64,000 nucleotides of DNA from Rhodococcus sp. ABRD24. GTDB lineage: Bacteria > Actinomycetota > Actinomycetes > Mycobacteriales > Mycobacteriaceae. The notes beneath the pieces are model-generated. The model was not told the origin of the DNA. It searched no databases and saw only the letters and a program-made list of their open reading frames with translations. The position numbers and the translations under genes are program-made. The stretch lies in the NCBI RefSeq assembly GCF_004328705.1, contig NZ_CP035319.1, positions 496,001 to 560,000 of the forward strand. Reading direction: 5' to 3'. The first letter of the stretch is position 1. Each line of letters starts with the position of its first letter. This document shows, piece after piece, positions 10,193-18,401 of this stretch.

Positions 10193-10626
10193 CCCTCGAC
10201 TCGCTTCTTGAGTTCCTTGAGCGCGGTGTCCGTGATGGCCTTCTCCGCCTTGCGCTTGAACAGCCCGATCATCGGGATCGTGAGGTCGACGGTCAGCTCG
10301 TAGGTGACGCTCGTACCGCCGTCCTGCCCGGGCGCGAGTCGGTACGAACCGACCTGGGACTTCTGAATCTCACCCGCGACCAGTTCCCAGCTCACCGCCA
10401 TACCGTCTGCCGCCCAGCGATATTTCAGCTCGTAGGTGTCCTTGACCATGCCGGCGTCCAGTACGAACCGGACCCGGTCGGCGCGGCCGTCGAGACCTGG
10501 TTCGAGCACCTCGACAGACTTCGCTGCCGCAACCCATGCCGGGTAGGCGTCGAAGTCCGCGATGACGGCCATGATCTGCTCGGCAGGGGCGTCGATGGTG
10601 ATCGACCTCTTGGTCTTCTCGGCCAT
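10189..10626 (-). CDS. SRPBCC-family protein (Rv2185c/TB16.3-like)
   Basis: A 145-residue START/polyketide-cyclase fold protein: ITIDAPAEQIMAVIADFDAYPAW at the front, AGMVKDTYELKYRW in the centre and a long C-terminal helix (ALKELKKRVEG). Such proteins bind hydrophobic ligands in a cavity. M. tuberculosis TB16.3 lies at the same place. ATG 10626 is used. It overlaps the ArsA-like ATPase by 4 bp and appears to be the first gene of that coupled trio. Confidence 0.9.
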   Translation of the reverse strand: MAEKTKRSITIDAPAEQIMAVIADFDAYPAWVAAAKSVEVLEPGLDGRADRVRFVLDAGMVKDTYELKYRWAADGMAVSWELVAGEIQKSQVGSYRLAPGQDGGTSVTYELTVDLTIPMIGLFKRKAEKAITDTALKELKKRVEG

Positions 10627-10756
10627 ACGTCGGGCGCTTCCTTTCAGAATCGAGCGGTGCCGCGCCTCGCCTGTGGCTGGTGGCGTCCCACCGCTCGTCC
10701 ATCACACACGATTCCCGGCCGGACACACAATCAGCGACACGGACCGCAACCGCAAG

Positions 10757-11149
10757 CTAAACCGGGGGTTCGCCCGCAGCGCGCCCCGCCTCGAGCTGCT
10801 TCTTGATCTCGAACGCCATGGTCTTGCCGGCGAGGCGACGCGCATGGTTCATCCCGGCGAGGTCGAGCGAGGCCAGACCCGGCGAGCTCACTCCAGTCGG
10901 TTCCGCGTGCAGGAAGTAGTGGACGATCGTCCCGTCCATGACCTGCTCGAGCCACACCTCCATCGTCCCGGTCAGCGGGCCCGCGACAGTCCACCGGACG
11001 CCCTTCTCACCGCGATCCTCGCGTACATCCAGAACCAGGTCCGGCCACCAGGCCCGCCACCGTGCAGGCACGGACACGCGGGCGGCTACCTTCTCGGGGG
11101 CTGCGGCGACGAACGTCTGGTCGGCGACCTGAATGCTGCTCACTCCCAC
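10757..11149 (-). CDS. Second SRPBCC-family protein (Rv2186c-like)
   Basis: About 130 residues with the SRPBCC pattern (VADQTFVAAAPEKVAARVS, then WRAWWPDLVLDV, GTMEVWLEQVMDGTIVHYFL) and a C-terminal amphipathic helix (MNHARRLAGKTMAFEIKKQL). Ligand unknown. GTG 11149 is chosen, with GTG 11143 equally possible; neither has a strong ribosome binding site. The frame continues far upstream antisense to fadD15, but that part is not coding. It is divergent from fadD15 and 130 bp upstream of the TB16.3-like gene. Confidence 0.85.
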   Translation of the reverse strand: MGVSSIQVADQTFVAAAPEKVAARVSVPARWRAWWPDLVLDVREDRGEKGVRWTVAGPLTGTMEVWLEQVMDGTIVHYFLHAEPTGVSSPGLASLDLAGMNHARRLAGKTMAFEIKKQLEAGRAAGEPPV

Positions 11150-11314
11150 AGCTTCACACACCGCTCTGCACGGCCGTGACGGGGACCACGTTCCGCGGAG
11201 GAGGCGCGGGTTGTCGGTGCAACACCGACGGCCTTGCAGCACGCTCCCGGCACGCGGTCTATCGTGAGGGCCAGGAAACCCTACTCGCCAGTATCTGCAG
11301 TGTCGGAGGTTGTC

Positions 11315-13126
11315 GTGCCCGAGTTCCACGTTCCAGCGACGTTCACAATCCCGGAGGATGCCGCAACCGTCGACTCCGTCTTCGCGCACGCCGCATCGAA
11401 GCCCGATCACGTCGTGTTCCGGCGTCTGGTCGGCGGAACCTGGGTGAACGTCTCGGCGCGCACGTTCGCCGACGAGGTCACCGCGGTCGCCAAGGGGCTG
11501 ATCGCCCGCGGTGTCCAGCCCGGCGACCGTGTCGCTCTCATGTCCGCCACCCGCTACGAGTGGCAGCTGATCGACTACGCGATCTGGGCGGCCGGCGGCG
11601 TCACGGTGCCGATCTACGAGACGTCCGCTCCCGATCAGGTGCGGTGGATCCTGGAGGATTCCGGCGCGATCGAGCTGATCGTCGAGACCGCCGAGCACAC
11701 GAAGTCGGTAACCCAGGTCGCCGAAGAGGCGCCCGATGTTCGTGCGGTCCTGCAGATCGAACCGGGCGGCGACAGCACCGGAGCCATCGCGGAGCTCACC
11801 GCGGACGGTGCCGCCGTCTCCGATGAGGAGGTCCGGGCCCGCGCCGACGCGCTCGGGGCCAGCGACCCGGCAACGCTCATCTACACCTCCGGCACGACCG
11901 GCCGCCCGAAGGGCTGCCAGCTGACCCACTCGAACCTCATCGCAGAGTCCAAGGGCATCATCGAATCCAGCCTGGGTGACCTGCTGAAAACGCCCGGCGT
12001 GAGCACTCTGATGTTCCTGCCGCTGGCACACGTCCTGGCGCGGGCTGTATCCATCGCCGCGTTCGACGCCGGGGCGTCGGTCGGCCACACGAGCGACATC
12101 CCGAACCTGGTCCAGACGTTCGGTGAGTTCAAGCCCGACTTCATTCTGTCGGTCCCCCGCGTGTTCGAGAAGGTCTACAACACCGCTCGACAGAAGGCAC
12201 ACAGTGAGGGCAAGGGCAAGATCTTCGACGCCGCCGCTGCCACCGCTATCGCCTGGAGTGAGGCCAAGGACAACGGCGGGCCGGGCCTGCTGCTGAACCT
12301 CAAGCACGCAGTGTTCGACAAGCTCGTCTACTCGAAGCTCCAGGCCGCCCTCGGCGGCAAGTGCCGGCTGGCCATCTCCGGCGGCGCACCGCTCGGTGCC
12401 CGTCTGGGTCACTTCTTCCGCGGCATCGGCGTCACGATCTACGAGGGCTACGGCCTCACCGAGACGACGGCCGCGTTCGCCGTCAACACGATCGGTCACC
12501 AGAAGGTCGGCTCGGTTGGAAAGCCGTTGTCCGGCAATTCCGTTCGCATCGCCGAGGACGGCGAGATCATGCTCCGTGGACCGGTTGTCTTCTCCGGCTA
12601 CTGGCGCAACGAGGCCGCGACGAAGGAAGCGATCGAGGACGGCTGGTTCCACACCGGAGACCTCGGCACCGTCGACGCCGACGGCTACATCACCATCACC
12701 GGTCGCAAGAAGGAGATCATCGTTACCGCGGGCGGCAAGAACGTCGCCCCGGCGCAACTCGAGGACCACCTGCGCGCGCACCCACTGATCAGCCAGGCCA
12801 TCGTCGTGGGCGACCAAAAACCGTTCATCGGCGCGCTCCTCACCATCGACGCGGAGGCGCTGCCCGGCTGGAACCAGCGCAACGGCAAGCCCGCCGGCAC
12901 CACCGTCGCCGAGTTGCTGTCGGACCCCGACCTGACCGCCGAGATCGACGAGGCCATCGCCGAGGCCAACAAGCTGGTCTCGCACGCAGAGGCCATCAAG
13001 AAGTACCGCATCCTGCCGATCGACTTCAGCGAGGAGACCGGGGAACTCACCCCGACGATGAAGCTCAAGCGCAATGTCGTGCACCAGAGCTTCGCGAACG
13101 ACATCGAGGCGATCTACAGCACGTAG
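11315..13126 (+). CDS. fadD15: Long-chain fatty acid-CoA ligase FadD15
   Basis: Activates fatty acids to acyl-CoA via an acyl-AMP intermediate. The 603-residue protein contains the AMP-binding P-loop [31 protein letters not shown], the [15 protein letters not shown] and EGYGLTETT motifs, the hinge [11 protein letters not shown], and [18 protein letters not shown]. The C-terminus ([14 protein letters not shown]) retains the K of the adenylate-forming reaction. It closely resembles M. tuberculosis FadD15 (Rv2187). GTG 11315 has GGAGG 5 nt upstream; GTG 11300 is an in-frame alternative. The PimB gene lies convergent downstream. Confidence 0.96.
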   Translation: MPEFHVPATFTIPEDAATVDSVFAHAASKPDHVVFRRLVGGTWVNVSARTFADEVTAVAKGLIARGVQPGDRVALMSATRYEWQLIDYAIWAAGGVTVPIYETSAPDQVRWILEDSGAIELIVETAEHTKSVTQVAEEAPDVRAVLQIEPGGDSTGAIAELTADGAAVSDEEVRARADALGASDPATLIYTSGTTGRPKGCQLTHSNLIAESKGIIESSLGDLLKTPGVSTLMFLPLAHVLARAVSIAAFDAGASVGHTSDIPNLVQTFGEFKPDFILSVPRVFEKVYNTARQKAHSEGKGKIFDAAAATAIAWSEAKDNGGPGLLLNLKHAVFDKLVYSKLQAALGGKCRLAISGGAPLGARLGHFFRGIGVTIYEGYGLTETTAAFAVNTIGHQKVGSVGKPLSGNSVRIAEDGEIMLRGPVVFSGYWRNEAATKEAIEDGWFHTGDLGTVDADGYITITGRKKEIIVTAGGKNVAPAQLEDHLRAHPLISQAIVVGDQKPFIGALLTIDAEALPGWNQRNGKPAGTTVAELLSDPDLTAEIDEAIAEANKLVSHAEAIKKYRILPIDFSEETGELTPTMKLKRNVVHQSFANDIEAIYST

Positions 13127-13139
13127 CCCCCGCTCGAAT

Positions 13140-13175
13140 CCGGCACCCGCGGTCCGCTCGGACCGCGGGTGTCGG
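13140..13175. terminator. Bidirectional terminator between fadD15 and pimB
   Basis: CCGGCACCCGCGGTCC at 13140-13155 pairs with 13160-13175 (16 bp, one G-U) across a 4-nt loop. It lies between two convergent stop codons, 14 nt past the fadD15 stop. Confidence 0.8.
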
Positions 13176-13178
13176 CCG

Positions 13179-14309
13179 TTATCCGGCCAGCAGGGTACGC
13201 AACTTCGCGCCGAGCCCGTCCCAGCGCCAGTGTGCCCTCACCCAGTCGCGTCCGGCCGCGCCCATCGCCGCGGCCCGGTCCCGGTCCCCCAACACCTCGA
13301 TCAGCGACTGCGCAACTTCGTCGACGGAAGTGCCGTCGACCACCAGCCCGGTCTCACCCTCGACGACCGTTTCCGGCGCTCCCCCTGAACGCCCGGCGAT
13401 CACCGGCACCCCCGTCGCCGAAGCCTCCAGATAGACGATGCCCAGCCCCTCGACGTCCAGTCCGGCGCCTCGGGTGCGGCACGGCATCGCGAAGACGTCC
13501 GCAATCGTGTGGTGGGCGGCCAGTTCCTCCGCAGGGACTCCGCCGGTGAACACGACATGTTCGGCGACGCCGCACTCGCGGGCGATCGCCTGCAGGCGCT
13601 CGGCGTACGGACCGCCGCCGACGATCACCAGCACAGCTCCGTCGATGGTCCGTCGCACCGTCGGCAACGCCCGGATCAGCTGATCCTGGCCCTTCCGGGG
13701 GACCAGCCGCGACAGGCACAGGATCGTCGGCCGGTCGCCGAGTCCGTACCGGGCGCGCAGATCTGCCCGCGCCGCCGGGTCCGGGCAGAACACCTCGGTA
13801 TCAACCCCCGACGGCAGATGCTCGAGTCCCGCATGCGGGCCGAAGGCCGACGCGAAACGGCCACGCGTGTACTTGCTGACATAGGTCACGACGTCGGTGT
13901 GGTCACCGATCCGGCGCAGCGCCTGGCGAGACCCGGGAAGCATCGACCAGCCCACCTCGTGGCCATGGGTCGACGCGATCACCCGCTGGGCACCGGCCCG
14001 TCGGACCGTCGGGGCCAACAGCGCCAGAGGTGCCGCCGCGCCGAACCACACGTTCGTGCATTCGAACTTCTCGACGAGCCGCGCCGCCCGGCGCGCCACG
14101 AACGGCGTCGGCACCATCAGTGTCGTCCGGTGGCGCACCACCTCGTACGGTTGTTCCGCGTCGAAGCGCACATGACTGTCGTCGCGCCAACGCGGTGCGT
14201 AGACCACCAGCTCACCGGGCGGCAACTGGGCCGCGAAAGATTGCAGGTACGACTGGATTCCCCCCGGGCGCGGAGGAAAATCATTCGTCACCAACAGGGT
14301 TCGACGCAT
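13179..14309 (-). CDS. pimB: GDP-mannose-dependent alpha-(1->6)-phosphatidylinositol monomannoside mannosyltransferase PimB
   Basis: GT4-family glycosyltransferase of 376 residues that adds the second mannose to phosphatidylinositol mannoside, a precursor of lipomannan and lipoarabinomannan. N-terminal Rossmann start RRTLLVTNDFPPRPGGIQSY binds the acceptor side. The donor site shows LCLSRLVPRKGQDQLIRALP, VFTGGVPAEELAAHH and the EX7E motif in EGLGIVYLEASATGVPVIAG. Order next to fadD15 matches Rv2187-Rv2188c. ATG 14309 gives the usual N-terminus; the frame is open upstream to 14753 but that is antisense to the next gene. Confidence 0.95.
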   Translation of the reverse strand: MRRTLLVTNDFPPRPGGIQSYLQSFAAQLPPGELVVYAPRWRDDSHVRFDAEQPYEVVRHRTTLMVPTPFVARRAARLVEKFECTNVWFGAAAPLALLAPTVRRAGAQRVIASTHGHEVGWSMLPGSRQALRRIGDHTDVVTYVSKYTRGRFASAFGPHAGLEHLPSGVDTEVFCPDPAARADLRARYGLGDRPTILCLSRLVPRKGQDQLIRALPTVRRTIDGAVLVIVGGGPYAERLQAIARECGVAEHVVFTGGVPAEELAAHHTIADVFAMPCRTRGAGLDVEGLGIVYLEASATGVPVIAGRSGGAPETVVEGETGLVVDGTSVDEVAQSLIEVLGDRDRAAAMGAAGRDWVRAHWRWDGLGAKLRTLLAG

Positions 14310-14352
14310 GTGTTCACCGTAGGACCCGACGCCGGAAAGGACCGACGCAGGG

Positions 14353-15744
14353 TCAGGACAGCTGCTGCTTGACCCAGGTTCCCCAGGACTGGACCAGACC
14401 CTCCGCGCTCGTGCCCAGAACGGCGCGGATCCGCGCATCGAGCTCGACCCCCGTGACCGGCCCCGATGCAAGGTCGCGGTACAGCGCGTCGAGGCTGGAT
14501 TCGCCATATGTGGCCGCAACGAAAGCAGCAACCGACCAAGATGATTCGTAGGCGAGGCGGGCCACATCGCCGCCGGCCCGGAAATCCTCGTCTCTCGGCA
14601 ACGACGCCGGTGGCCCACTCTCGGCAACCGTCGCAGCGAGGGTGGGGGCGAGCTGTTCGAACGTCGCCTCCAGGCCCCGGTATCCGACGTAGTCGGCGTA
14701 CCCTTCGAGCATCCACATGGGTGACCCGTCCTCGGTTGCCGATCGAGCCGCAACGTGGGTGAGTTCGTGCCGCAGCACCGCCACCCTCGTCACATCGGTC
14801 AGGCGACTCGCTGCCGCCGGGCTGAATACGATCCGCTGACCCGAGACCGTGTCCGATCCCGGTTCGATGGCGTCGGATATCGCGACCGCCGCGATGTCGG
14901 ATCCGCTGTGGCCGGAGCCGACCAGCGCCGCGAACTCCTCCTGTGAGCCCGCAACCATCACGACAGCGCGGCGAGCCCAGTCCTCGCCCCACACATCGGT
15001 CACGTGCGCGACCGCGTCAGCTAGCTCGGTCGCGAGCACATCCACCATTGCGGACTGCTCCGGATGCCCCAGCACCACCGAGGATCGGCCGTCGGCGCCG
15101 CCCACCCGACGCACCTCGACCGGACCGAAATCCCAAGGGCCCCGCCATGTCTCGCGCTCCGATCCCGGCATCTGCGAATCACTCACGAGCGCCCAGTCGT
15201 CACCGTGACGGGCCAGCAGGACCGACACCGGCTTTCGCGTCGGCTGGGCATCGGCTCCGTCGATCGCGTAGCGCAGGTACACCGTCGGCGCCCATACGTC
15301 GGAGGCCCCCAGTTGGTCCACCACCACAGACGGCACCGGAACCTCCGGATCCTCGGCGATCTCGTAACCGAACTCGGAGAACGGCACATCCGCCGCATTG
15401 CCGGCCCGCCGGATCTCCGCGTCGAGAAATCCGGGGGTGGCTCCCGGATCGAACAACGCCGGCAATGCCGTCGTATCCCCGGTTCGCACCGCCTGGGCCC
15501 ACGCGTCGAGCAGGGCCTGCGCACCCGCCCGGCGGCCATCCTCGTACGGGTTGCCGATCGGTGCCGCGCCATGACGGCCATCTCGATCGTGACCCGCCCG
15601 GTCGAATGCCGTCAAAGCCAGGACCAGCGTCACCGCGACCGCGAGTCCGGCCAGTCCCGCCCACTCCCACCGCCGCACACGCCGACGCGGCGTGGGACTG
15701 GGAGATTGATCTTCAGCGGGCACGCCCGAAAGTGTAAGAGCCAC
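14353..15744 (-). CDS. Predicted membrane-anchored zinc metallopeptidase (gluzincin type)
   Basis: A 463-residue protein with a short cytoplasmic Pro/Arg-rich N-terminus, one membrane helix near residues 28-47 (WAGLAGLAVAVTLVLALTAF) and a large outside domain. The outside part first has an NTF2-like region (LLDAWAQAVRTGDTTALPAL). It then has a catalytic region with VLRHELTHVAARS, giving HExxH at 326-330, and a candidate third ligand E347 in WMLEGYADYVGY, the spacing seen in gluzincins. No exact family name is certain. GTG 15744 is used; GTG 15723 is an alternative. It lies between pimB and ripC, so an envelope role is plausible but unproven. Confidence 0.82.
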   Translation of the reverse strand: MALTLSGVPAEDQSPSPTPRRRVRRWEWAGLAGLAVAVTLVLALTAFDRAGHDRDGRHGAAPIGNPYEDGRRAGAQALLDAWAQAVRTGDTTALPALFDPGATPGFLDAEIRRAGNAADVPFSEFGYEIAEDPEVPVPSVVVDQLGASDVWAPTVYLRYAIDGADAQPTRKPVSVLLARHGDDWALVSDSQMPGSERETWRGPWDFGPVEVRRVGGADGRSSVVLGHPEQSAMVDVLATELADAVAHVTDVWGEDWARRAVVMVAGSQEEFAALVGSGHSGSDIAAVAISDAIEPGSDTVSGQRIVFSPAAASRLTDVTRVAVLRHELTHVAARSATEDGSPMWMLEGYADYVGYRGLEATFEQLAPTLAATVAESGPPASLPRDEDFRAGGDVARLAYESSWSVAAFVAATYGESSLDALYRDLASGPVTGVELDARIRAVLGTSAEGLVQSWGTWVKQQLS

Positions 15745-15750
15745 AGACGC

Positions 15751-15786
15751 CGATGAACCCGATACCCCTGGGTATCGGGTTCATCG
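15751..15786 (-). terminator. Strong stem-loop after ripC
   Basis: A perfect 16-bp stem (CGATGAACCCGATACC at 15751-15766 with 15771-15786) and a 4-nt loop just downstream of the ripC stop. It lies only 7 nt upstream of the metallopeptidase start, so it probably insulates that gene. Confidence 0.8.
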
Positions 15787-15818
15787 GGTCCGTGCATCAG
15801 ACGCGGATCGGTACCTCG

Positions 15819-16856
15819 TCAGTACCGCCGCGCGCCATAGAACGGCATCGACGCCATCGAATCGACCTTCACCGGAGTGCCGTACGTCGAAGCGTGCAGC
15901 ACGTTCCCATCGCCGGCGTACAGCCCGACATGGGAGGCGTCGTTGTAGAACAGCACGACGTCGCCGGGCTGCAACTGCCCCTTGTCGACGGGAGTGCCGC
16001 CGCCCGCCTGAGCCTGGCTCGAACGGGGCAGGACCTTGCCGATCTGCTTGTACGCCCAGACCACCAGCCCGGAGCAGTCGAACGCATCGGGTCCGGTCGC
16101 GCCCCAGCTGTACGGCTTTCCGACCTGTGTCAGGCCCGCCTGCAATGCTGCGGAGCCGGATCCTGGCGCAAGATTGGCGAGTATCCGGCCCGCGTCGAAG
16201 CCCGCGGGGAACGGACTACCGGCGAGCTGAGCCCGTTCGGCGCCGGTGAGCTGATCGAAGGCCCGGGTGACCGAGTCGATCTGCTTCTGCAGTTCACTCT
16301 GCTTGTTCTGCAGCTCGTCGCTGACCAGCTTGGCCTGCTCGGTCGCGGCGCGGGCGGCGTCCGCCGACACGCGCGAGGCCTCCGCGGCCACGGCTGCCTC
16401 GGACGTCGCCTGCTTGAAGCCGGAGACGGCCTTCGCGGTCTCGTTCGAGATCGCGTCGAGCGCGGACATCTGATCGAGTAGTTGCTGGGGGGAATCGCTG
16501 ACCATGAGCGCATACAGGCGGTTGGTCCGGGCACCCTGATAGCTCGCGGCCGCGAGTTTGCCGACCGCAGGACGGAACTGGTCGATCCGGGCACCGGCGG
16601 CAGCGAGGAGTTCGCGGTCGCTGGCCAACCGCGCCTCGGCGGTCCGCTGGGCGGACTGCTTGCCGTCGAGATCGATCTGGGCGTTGTGTAGCGCCTCGGT
16701 CGTCTGCTCAGACTGACGGGAGAGCTCAGCCAGTCGCTCCAACGCCTCGGTCGGGTTGGCCACGACCGGATCGGCGGACGCTGGCATCGCCGGAATCGCG
16801 ACGAGCGTCAGGGAGAGAACTCCCGTAGCCAGAGCAGTACACATCGAGCGCTTCAT
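15819..16856 (-). CDS. ripC: NlpC/P60 peptidoglycan endopeptidase, RipC-like (Rv2190c)
   Basis: Secreted cell-wall hydrolase, predicted to cut the D-Glu/meso-DAP bond in stem peptides. The 345-residue product has a signal peptide (KRSMCTALATGVLSLTLVAI, cut after PASA), a long heptad-rich coiled-coil region at about 40-220 and a C-terminal NlpC/P60 domain. That domain shows the catalytic Cys in DAFDCSGLVVWAYKQIG and His in SHVGLYAGDGNVLHAS. This coiled-coil plus NlpC layout is that of RipC/RipA, where the coiled coil meets FtsX. ATG 16856 is used; an upstream ATG at 16925 would add a charged extension. Its leader carries a hairpin and a motif shared with the next NlpC gene. Confidence 0.92.
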   Translation of the reverse strand: MKRSMCTALATGVLSLTLVAIPAMPASADPVVANPTEALERLAELSRQSEQTTEALHNAQIDLDGKQSAQRTAEARLASDRELLAAAGARIDQFRPAVGKLAAASYQGARTNRLYALMVSDSPQQLLDQMSALDAISNETAKAVSGFKQATSEAAVAAEASRVSADAARAATEQAKLVSDELQNKQSELQKQIDSVTRAFDQLTGAERAQLAGSPFPAGFDAGRILANLAPGSGSAALQAGLTQVGKPYSWGATGPDAFDCSGLVVWAYKQIGKVLPRSSQAQAGGGTPVDKGQLQPGDVVLFYNDASHVGLYAGDGNVLHASTYGTPVKVDSMASMPFYGARRY

Positions 16857-16918
16857 CTTCTGCGAGGCCACAGCAGCGCGACTCTCCGTTTCTCGATTTG
16901 TCTTCTCGATTTGCCTCT

Positions 16919-16944
16919 GCCGCACAGATGGGCGGCAGAGTCCG
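16919..16944 (-). promoter_or_regulatory. Leader hairpin and shared upstream element of ripC
   Basis: In the ripC sense, CTCTGCCGC and GCGGCAGAG form a 9-bp stem around an 8-nt loop about 60-90 nt before the start. It is followed by two copies of CAAATCGAGAA. Just upstream (16930-16977) lies the element CCGTAACCTCTTCGAGACAT, whose counterpart precedes the next NlpC/P60 gene. Its role is unknown. Confidence 0.5.
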
Positions 16945-17037
16945 TAATGTCTCGAAGAGGTTACGGAATGGCATATGTCCGTGTCTACCCGGGAGTAGAC
17001 ACCCGCGGGATCACGACGACCCCCTCAGGCACAAACA

Positions 17038-17073
17038 CGAGGACGGGCCCGACGTCGCCGGACCCGCCCTTCG
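17038..17073 (-). terminator. Stem-loop after the second NlpC/P60 gene
   Basis: In the minus sense GGGCGGGTCC pairs with GGGCCCGTCC (two G-U pairs) across a 9-nt loop, about 65 nt past the stop codon. No strong U-run follows. Confidence 0.5.
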
Positions 17074-17104
17074 TATCTGTGTCTTCACATCACACTAGCT
17101 CAGC

Positions 17105-17135
17105 GGCCGCGGTGGCCGCGGTGGCCGCGGTGGCC
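17105..17135. repeat. Three 9-nt tandem repeats abutting an NlpC/P60 stop codon
   Basis: GGCCGCGGT occurs three times in tandem (17105-17131) plus a partial GGCC, directly next to the stop codon at 17136-17138 of the minus-strand gene. Each unit contains the palindrome CCGCGG. Confidence 0.8.
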
Positions 17136-17708
17136 TCAGTAGCGGCGAGCACCGTCAAACGGCATCGACGAAACGGGAGCGAGCTTCACCGGCTGGCCCG
17201 CGGTCGACGCGTGGATGACGTTGCCGTTGCCGGCGTAGATCCCCGAGTGGCTGCCGCCGTAGAAGGAGATCACGTCGCCGAGACGCAGATCCGACTGCGG
17301 AACCGCGACACCCGCAGCGGCCTGGTCGTAGCTGGTGCGGGGCAGGTTCAGCCCGGCCTGCTTGTAGGCCCACTGCACCAGACCGGAGCAGTCGAACGAA
17401 TCCGGGCCGGCCGAGCCGTAGACGTAGGGAGCGCCGAGCTTGCTCTCGGCAGCCTTCACAGCCTTCTCACCTGCGGTGACAACCGGAGCCAGCGGAGCGG
17501 GCGCGGGGGCGCCGGGAGCCGGCGCGAAATTTCCGAGCACAGAGTCGACCTGCGCCTGCGACACACCGGGAACGTCGACGGTGCCGACGCCCGGGATGCT
17601 GATCGGCTCGGCGAGTGCCGGTGCCGCGGAAACCGTGACCGCTCCGAAGGCAAGTGCACCGGCGACGACTGCGCGTCGCGCGGAACGCTTGAAAGTTGAT
17701 GACGCCAC
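17136..17708 (-). CDS. Secreted NlpC/P60 endopeptidase behind a c-di-AMP riboswitch
   Basis: A compact 190-residue cell-wall hydrolase. The signal peptide (FKRSARRAVVAGALAFGAVT, cut after PALA) is followed by a short Pro/Ala-rich linker and an NlpC/P60 domain. The catalytic Cys is in DSFDCSGLVQWAYKQAG and the His in SHSGIYAGNGNVIHAS. It lacks the coiled coil of RipC. I chose GTG 17708, which gives a clean signal peptide with GGAG upstream. ATG 17738 in the same frame abuts the riboswitch P1 stem and is possible. The c-di-AMP riboswitch in its leader implies control by this second messenger. Confidence 0.93.
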   Translation of the reverse strand: MASSTFKRSARRAVVAGALAFGAVTVSAAPALAEPISIPGVGTVDVPGVSQAQVDSVLGNFAPAPGAPAPAPLAPVVTAGEKAVKAAESKLGAPYVYGSAGPDSFDCSGLVQWAYKQAGLNLPRTSYDQAAAGVAVPQSDLRLGDVISFYGGSHSGIYAGNGNVIHASTAGQPVKLAPVSSMPFDGARRY

Positions 17709-17738
17709 GAAAAGGGGTACTCCGTTTCTTCCGTTCAT

Positions 17739-17880
17739 CCGCCGACCGAGTTAGCTGACGGGTTCGGGCTGGGAAGATCAGCCCTACCCTCCGAAGCGCG
17801 CAGTGCACACTCGGTGGGATTCACCCCAGAAGAACTTGGGTTCCCGGCACGTCACCTCTCGAGAGGCTTCGATTAGGCGG
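17739..17880 (-). ncRNA. ydaO/yuaA-type cyclic di-AMP riboswitch
   Basis: The minus-strand leader reads CCGCCTAATCGAAGCC, GGGAACCCAAG, GGGGTGAATCC, GGGTAGGG and then CCCGAACCCGTCAGCTAAC, the conserved blocks of the ydaO class in the right order. Closing stem P1 pairs 17876-17880 with 17739-17743 (CCGCC/GGCGG). This class senses c-di-AMP and in actinobacteria commonly precedes NlpC/P60 or Rpf cell-wall genes. The expression platform is not obvious. P1 ends right at an in-frame ATG, so control of translation initiation is one option. Assigned from consensus recall, not a covariance search. Confidence 0.92.
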
Positions 17881-18388
17881 TCCCAGCGATGCCACCCCGG
17901 TTCGGGCGGCAAGACTCCGCTAGGTCTCGAGAAGATTACGAAACCGCATACCTTCGTGTCGACCGCAGCGCCGAATATTGATCCGATTCACCGCTTTTGC
18001 CCGACGTTCGGGTCGACCATCGGCAACCAAGTCACGACCAGATAACGATGGGTCCGATTCCGCGCCGAGCACACACCCCACCGCGGCACCGGCGAGCCGC
18101 GCCCGGGTCCGCCCGCGACACCCCGAGCCCGGGTTACACCAGGTCACCCGACCACCCTCAGGACGGACCGTGACGAAGACCGGTCGGTCTACTTCGATCG
18201 CCCACCGGCGCCATCCACCGACCCCACCTCCGCGGTTCGCCGACCCCCACACGAACCTCGCCCTCGCATCCCGGCACGACGAATGTGATCCTCGTCTCTC
18301 GATGCTTTTTCGGTGCCGATTCCGGTGTTGCCACACCAATTTTCGTCTGCCAGGAAGTGCCCGCCACCGAGATGTCGGTACTCATCTC

Positions 18389-18394
18389 TAGTGT
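18389..18394 (+). promoter_or_regulatory. Possible leaderless -10 hexamer (TAGTGT)
   Basis: TAGTGT ends 7 nt before GTG 18402, where no ribosome binding site is visible. About 500 bp between the riboswitch and this site (17881-18388) holds the NlpC promoter element at 17904-17952. I see no gene in the rest. Confidence 0.4.
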
Positions 18395-18401
18395 CATCGC
18401 C

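Noticed and set aside
11150..13084. Long upstream extension of the Rv2186c-like minus frame
   Set aside because: Antisense to fadD15; only the last 130 residues resemble a protein family.
17978..18391. A 137-codon plus-strand frame in the gap after the riboswitch
   Set aside because: Pro/Arg/Thr-rich, no ribosome binding site, no family resemblance, and it is overlapped by an equally open antisense frame.
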